Origin: Flavobacterium aquicola
GTDB lineage: Bacteria > Bacteroidota > Bacteroidia > Flavobacteriales > Flavobacteriaceae
Length of the DNA: 64,000 bases
NCBI RefSeq assembly: GCF_003385115.1
Contig: NZ_QUNI01000002.1
Location: forward strand, 372,001 to 436,000
Direction of reading: 5' to 3'
Shown here: piece after piece, positions 61,156 to 64,000 of the stretch
Position numbering within the stretch: position 1 is the stretch's first letter
How the letters are laid out: every line of letters begins with the position of its first letter
Program-made: the position numbers and the translations under genes
Notes under the pieces: generated by a model
Told to the model about the DNA's origin: nothing
Databases searched by the model: none
What the model saw: only the letters and a program-made list of their open reading frames with translations

Positions 61156-62514
61156 TTACTTCCAGTATTGATTATTGTTGTCTTTCTCCATGAACTCTCT
61201 TATTTTTCGTTCTTCCCAATCGGTACTATAACCAAAGACTTTGAAAGCATGCATTACAATTCCGAATCCCCATCCTAAAGCAGAAAACCAAAACCACTGA
61301 AAACCTGGTGAAAATTTTAAATTTATAAAGACTAAAAAAGGAATTACACAACAGTATGAAATTATATTTCCATAGAATCCTTTTAATTCTTGAACTCTCT
61401 TTTTAGCTCTGAAATATGCTTTATTTTCATCGCTGTAATCTGTACTTGTTTCCATAACACTAATCTGTTTTGTTAAAATTGGAATTCTTACTGTAAATGT
61501 TTTTTCATTTTGTTCTATCAAAACATTTCTGTTTGTTATAATTCCGTAGCGGTCTACAATGTTTTGCAACCCTACACCCTGCCTGCTTTGTATTACTTCT
61601 TTCTTTTGAAAATCATTTTGTATAGCCAGATAGTCTCCATCGACAAATATTCGAATATTTAAAGGTTTCTGTTCACTTACCACATTGTGCTTTACCGTAT
61701 TTTCTAAAAGCAATTGCAAGGAAAGTGGCACTACTTTGGCATCTGGGCTTATAACTGTTTCCGGCAGTTCATAAAATAAGCTGTTCTCGAAACGCATTTT
61801 CAAAAGATTCATATACGTTTTTGCAAAAGACAGCTCTTCGGCAACCGAAACCAATTCTTTGTCTTTCTGCTCTAAAACATAGCGGTAAATTTTGGACAAA
61901 GAAGTAGTAAAGCGCTGTGCATTATCCGGATTTTCTTCGATTAAAGAACTTAAAACATTCAAACTATTAAAAAGAAAATGCGGATCAATCTGATTTTTTA
62001 AAGTTTCAAATTTTGCATTTGCTGTTCCAGCTATAATCCTCTGCTGTGTCACTTCAGATTTTGAGGCCTGTTTCCACTTTACCATAAAGCTTCTGGCCTG
62101 CATAAAAGTAGAAACTCCCAAAGATAAAATGATATAAAACAAATGTGTCCATAACATGTTTTGATTAAAAAACTCTTCTAAGGGCATTTTTCGCAAAATG
62201 ATAAAAAGGAAATAATTAATTCCTAAAACAGCCGGTATAGTATATAAAAGAGTAGCTATTACTCCATAATAAACCCTCAAATTCGTCTGTTCCAGCCAGT
62301 CCCATTTCCTATCCAAGAGAAGGTTAACAAAGCCATTACCAAACCCTAATCCAAAAGAATACAAAGAACTTAAGACAAATGTAAGAGCAATGTTTTTTAA
62401 GCTAAAATCTTCACCTAAAAAAGCTGAAAATATGACTGTAAAAACCATAGAAAGCTTGAAACACATGATTGTTGCGCTTTTCAATTCTCCAAATGTATTT
62501 CTATACTCTTTCAT
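61156..62514 (-). CDS. LytS-type sensor histidine kinase with a C-terminal 2TM domain
   Basis: 452-residue membrane kinase. Four N-terminal helices (about residues 15-145) precede the His_kinase region NQIDPHFLFNSLNVLSSLIEENPD, with phospho-acceptor His179. The ATPase domain has LLLENTVKHNV (N box) and RQGVGLQNIVDRYG (G box). A complete 2TM domain follows from about residue 354 (METSTDYSDENKAYFRAKKR ... FYGNIISYC, DWEERKIREFMEK). Met354, codon 61453-61455, could be a start for a free 2TM protein. Probable partner of the LytTR regulator at 58841. Confidence 0.92.
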   Translation of the reverse strand: MKEYRNTFGELKSATIMCFKLSMVFTVIFSAFLGEDFSLKNIALTFVLSSLYSFGLGFGNGFVNLLLDRKWDWLEQTNLRVYYGVIATLLYTIPAVLGINYFLFIILRKMPLEEFFNQNMLWTHLFYIILSLGVSTFMQARSFMVKWKQASKSEVTQQRIIAGTANAKFETLKNQIDPHFLFNSLNVLSSLIEENPDNAQRFTTSLSKIYRYVLEQKDKELVSVAEELSFAKTYMNLLKMRFENSLFYELPETVISPDAKVVPLSLQLLLENTVKHNVVSEQKPLNIRIFVDGDYLAIQNDFQKKEVIQSRQGVGLQNIVDRYGIITNRNVLIEQNEKTFTVRIPILTKQISVMETSTDYSDENKAYFRAKKRVQELKGFYGNIISYCCVIPFLVFINLKFSPGFQWFWFSALGWGFGIVMHAFKVFGYSTDWEERKIREFMEKDNNNQYWK

Positions 62515-62557
62515 TTTTAAGTAGGCTTAAAATATTATTATTGTTTGAGGTCAAACA

Positions 62558-62995
62558 TTACGCAGTTTTCAATCCATTCACTTCGAAGCTGATCTTCCAG
62601 TTAATTCCAAATCGATCATTGACAATTCCATAATAGGATCCCCAAAACGTTTCATTCATTGGCACTCTCACTTTACCTCCTTTTGAAAGTCTTTTAAACA
62701 GCTTATCCGCCTCTTCTTTTTTATCGGTATTAATTGACAGCGAAAAACTATTATAGGAGAAAGTTTCTTTGTGCGCTGCAGCATTGTCAGACCCCATAAG
62801 TGTTGCCGTTTTGCTAATGGGAAGAGAAACATGCATAATTTTATTATCCTGCTCCTTAAAAAGGGATCTATCAGTCTCTGGTACGTCTTTATAACGCCCT
62901 ATATAATGAAATTCCACTTCAAACACAGCTTTATAAAAATTGAACGCTTCTTCACAATTACCGTTGAAATACAAATAGGGATCGACTGTTATCAT
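62558..62995 (-). CDS. VOC-family (PhnB/glyoxalase-like) protein
   Basis: 145-residue beta-alpha-beta-beta-beta protein: DPYLYFNGNCEEAFNFYKAVF is the typical first module, then MHVSLPISKTATLMGSDN, and NETFWGSYYGIVNDRFGINWKISFE closes the second. The PhnB/DUF1338-like VOC group often has no known substrate. No metal ligands can be assigned with confidence. Probably a single gene. Confidence 0.85.
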   Translation of the reverse strand: MITVDPYLYFNGNCEEAFNFYKAVFEVEFHYIGRYKDVPETDRSLFKEQDNKIMHVSLPISKTATLMGSDNAAAHKETFSYNSFSLSINTDKKEEADKLFKRLSKGGKVRVPMNETFWGSYYGIVNDRFGINWKISFEVNGLKTA

Positions 62996-63033
62996 AACTG
63001 CTGCTTACTATCATTTAATTGTTAAAACTAGTT

Positions 63034-63657
63034 TTATTTTTTACAATTTTTCTGAGATTCCAGAGCTCTTTCTAAACCCCATTTTGGTGAGAAAGGCGTT
63101 GCGGGTTTAAAAGTAGCAAAAAGTTCGACAGCTTTATCAACCTGTACACATAATGGTTTTGTATCTACACCTGTCCATTTTGCTCCTCCCAGCTGATAAT
63201 CTGCTTCGCCAAAAACAATTCTCGGATTATTTGGGTCAATCGCTTTTCCTTTTGCATAAGCTTCCATTACTTTCACAGAATATTTTTGACCGTTTGTCAT
63301 TGGATCAGCCACTACCCATGCCGTGTAAATCAATGCCTGCATCGCATACAATTCTGCATTGTTTTGATCTTTTATCATTTCAATATCAAGAGCATCCTGC
63401 GCTTTTGTAAGCATCAAATCTAGTTTTGTTTTATCTTTTTCTGTAAAAGCACCTGTTGTATTAATTAAGGCTACATAATAATTTGGCAGATAACTGTTTT
63501 TTTCAGCAGCTGCGATTCTTTCAAACATTGCTGAAGCTTCTGTGTTTTTTCCTTCTCCCCAAAGTGCGAAAGCTTTACTCATTCCTTGTTCAAATTGTGT
63601 TTGTGCAGATAATAAACTGCAGATAAAAAAAGCGATTGTAGTGATAATTTTGGTCAT
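63034..63657 (-). CDS. Secreted TPR-like protein of unknown function
   Basis: 207 residues with a signal peptide (MTKIITTIAFFICSLLSAQ, cleavage about residue 19). Mature part is helical, with a TPR-like start FEQGMSKAFALWGEGKNTEASAMFERIAAAEKNSYLPNYYVALI and ELYAMQALIYTAWVVADPM. ANPRIVFGEADYQLGGAKWTG-like segment and a pair of Cys (PLCVQ, KNCKK) near the C terminus. Periplasmic or surface role unknown. Confidence 0.7.
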   Translation of the reverse strand: MTKIITTIAFFICSLLSAQTQFEQGMSKAFALWGEGKNTEASAMFERIAAAEKNSYLPNYYVALINTTGAFTEKDKTKLDLMLTKAQDALDIEMIKDQNNAELYAMQALIYTAWVVADPMTNGQKYSVKVMEAYAKGKAIDPNNPRIVFGEADYQLGGAKWTGVDTKPLCVQVDKAVELFATFKPATPFSPKWGLERALESQKNCKK

Positions 63658-63908
63658 AATTTCTAGTTTTTTTTTAATTAGTTACTAAGTTACTGAGCCG
63701 CTAAGACTCTAAGTTTTTTTTTGATGATTGAAACTGTGTTGTTAATTTATACTTCAAAAGTATATCGGATTTTATTCTTTTAAAATTAAACAATACCGAA
63801 CTGTTGATTTTGACAGATGAATTGCTTTTTTACAGATTCTAAATTTCTGAGTTACTAAGATTATAAGTTTTTTTCTTAGCAACTTAGTAACTCAGAATCT
63901 TAGCAGCT
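63658..63908. repeat. Intergenic region with GAGTTACTAAG repeats
   Basis: GTTACTAAGTTACTGAG and CTAAGACTCTAAG near 63681-63713, and a 15-bp perfect inverted repeat TTCTGAGTTACTAAG (63845-63859) / CTTAGTAACTCAGAA (63883-63897) form related words. The latter hairpin with an internal T run could terminate the minus-strand gene entering from the right. No gene is seen. Confidence 0.5.
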
Positions 63909-64000
63909 TTACAAATTCTTCAGCTGATTATCGTTTTTATTATCGCTGATTGTCCAGAAAAAACCAATAAAGAAAAATCGATCAGCAGTTGGTGTAACTG
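63909..64000 (-). CDS. C-terminal tail of a probable outer-membrane beta-barrel protein
   Basis: The last 29 codons of a gene that enters from the right edge on the minus strand. The peptide ends RFFFIGFFWTISDN then KNDNQLKNL. The alternating aromatic strand resembles the last strand of TonB-dependent receptors or other outer-membrane barrels, but the charged extension after it departs from a plain barrel end. Identity is uncertain. Confidence 0.4.
   Translation of the reverse strand, partial: VTPTADRFFFIGFFWTISDNKNDNQLKNL

Overview
The window looks like a chromosomal segment of a Flavobacterium-type member of the Bacteroidota. The DNA is AT-rich. Many genes follow a TAnnTTTG promoter element, the Bacteroidota -7 box, and Shine-Dalgarno sequences are not prominent. 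Several families are typical of this phylum: a fused CcoN-CcoO oxidase subunit, DUF5606, 2TM-domain proteins, LytTR/LytS-type signalling and OstA-like proteins. I saw no tRNA, rRNA, CRISPR array, prophage or transposase gene.

Layout. 1-13 kb holds the end of a superoxide dismutase gene, a beta-propeller lipoprotein, a GH13 amylase-like lipoprotein, an OstA-like protein, an aminotransferase, a TPR protein with aroE, an unknown lipoprotein and a DUF349 protein. 13-17 kb holds two small orphan genes, hemN, a GC-richer palindromic intergenic element and a possible solitary restriction-type nuclease. 17-26.7 kb is a complete cbb3 cytochrome oxidase cluster on the minus strand (ccoI, ccoS, ccoNO, ccoQ, ccoP, ccoG, ccoH and a TauE/SafE-like gene), with a divergent Crp/Fnr-family regulator. 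26.7-35.3 kb is housekeeping: mazG, DUF5606, def, a FUSC protein, mqo, ruvX and dapD. 35.4-54.1 kb is a surface-polysaccharide region with an LTA-synthase-like protein, thirteen glycosyltransferases, an InaA-type kinase and a Wzi-like outer-membrane protein. 54.2-58.7 kb holds tsaC, cca, a four-helix-bundle gene bounded by inverted repeats, a heme A synthase and a CDP-alcohol phosphatidyltransferase. 58.8-64 kb is a LytTR regulator, four tandem 2TM genes, a histidine kinase that itself ends in a 2TM domain, a VOC protein, a small TPR-like protein and the tail of a probable outer-membrane receptor.

The strongest systems-level signal is regulatory. A near-identical 14-bp dyad, ATGAYAWTTATCAT, occurs upstream of hemN, upstream of ccoS and between ccoI and the Fnr-like gene. 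At hemN, ccoS and ccoI the dyad centre lies exactly 36.5 bp upstream of the last base of the -7 box, which places it near -40.5, the classical class II activator position. At the regulator's own promoter the same dyad lies only 23.5 bp from the -7 box, consistent with repression. Anaerobic heme synthesis, the high-affinity oxidase, its copper pump and the sensor therefore look like one low-oxygen regulon. The second notable structure is the 2TM array, in which one local copy appears to have become fused to the neighbouring histidine kinase.

Several starts are placed downstream of the longest open frame because a -7 box or the operator lies inside the would-be N-terminal extension (hemN, dapD, tsaC, the DUF349 protein, the CDP-alcohol transferase, ccoS). 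Family assignments rest on motifs read by eye; no database search was run.
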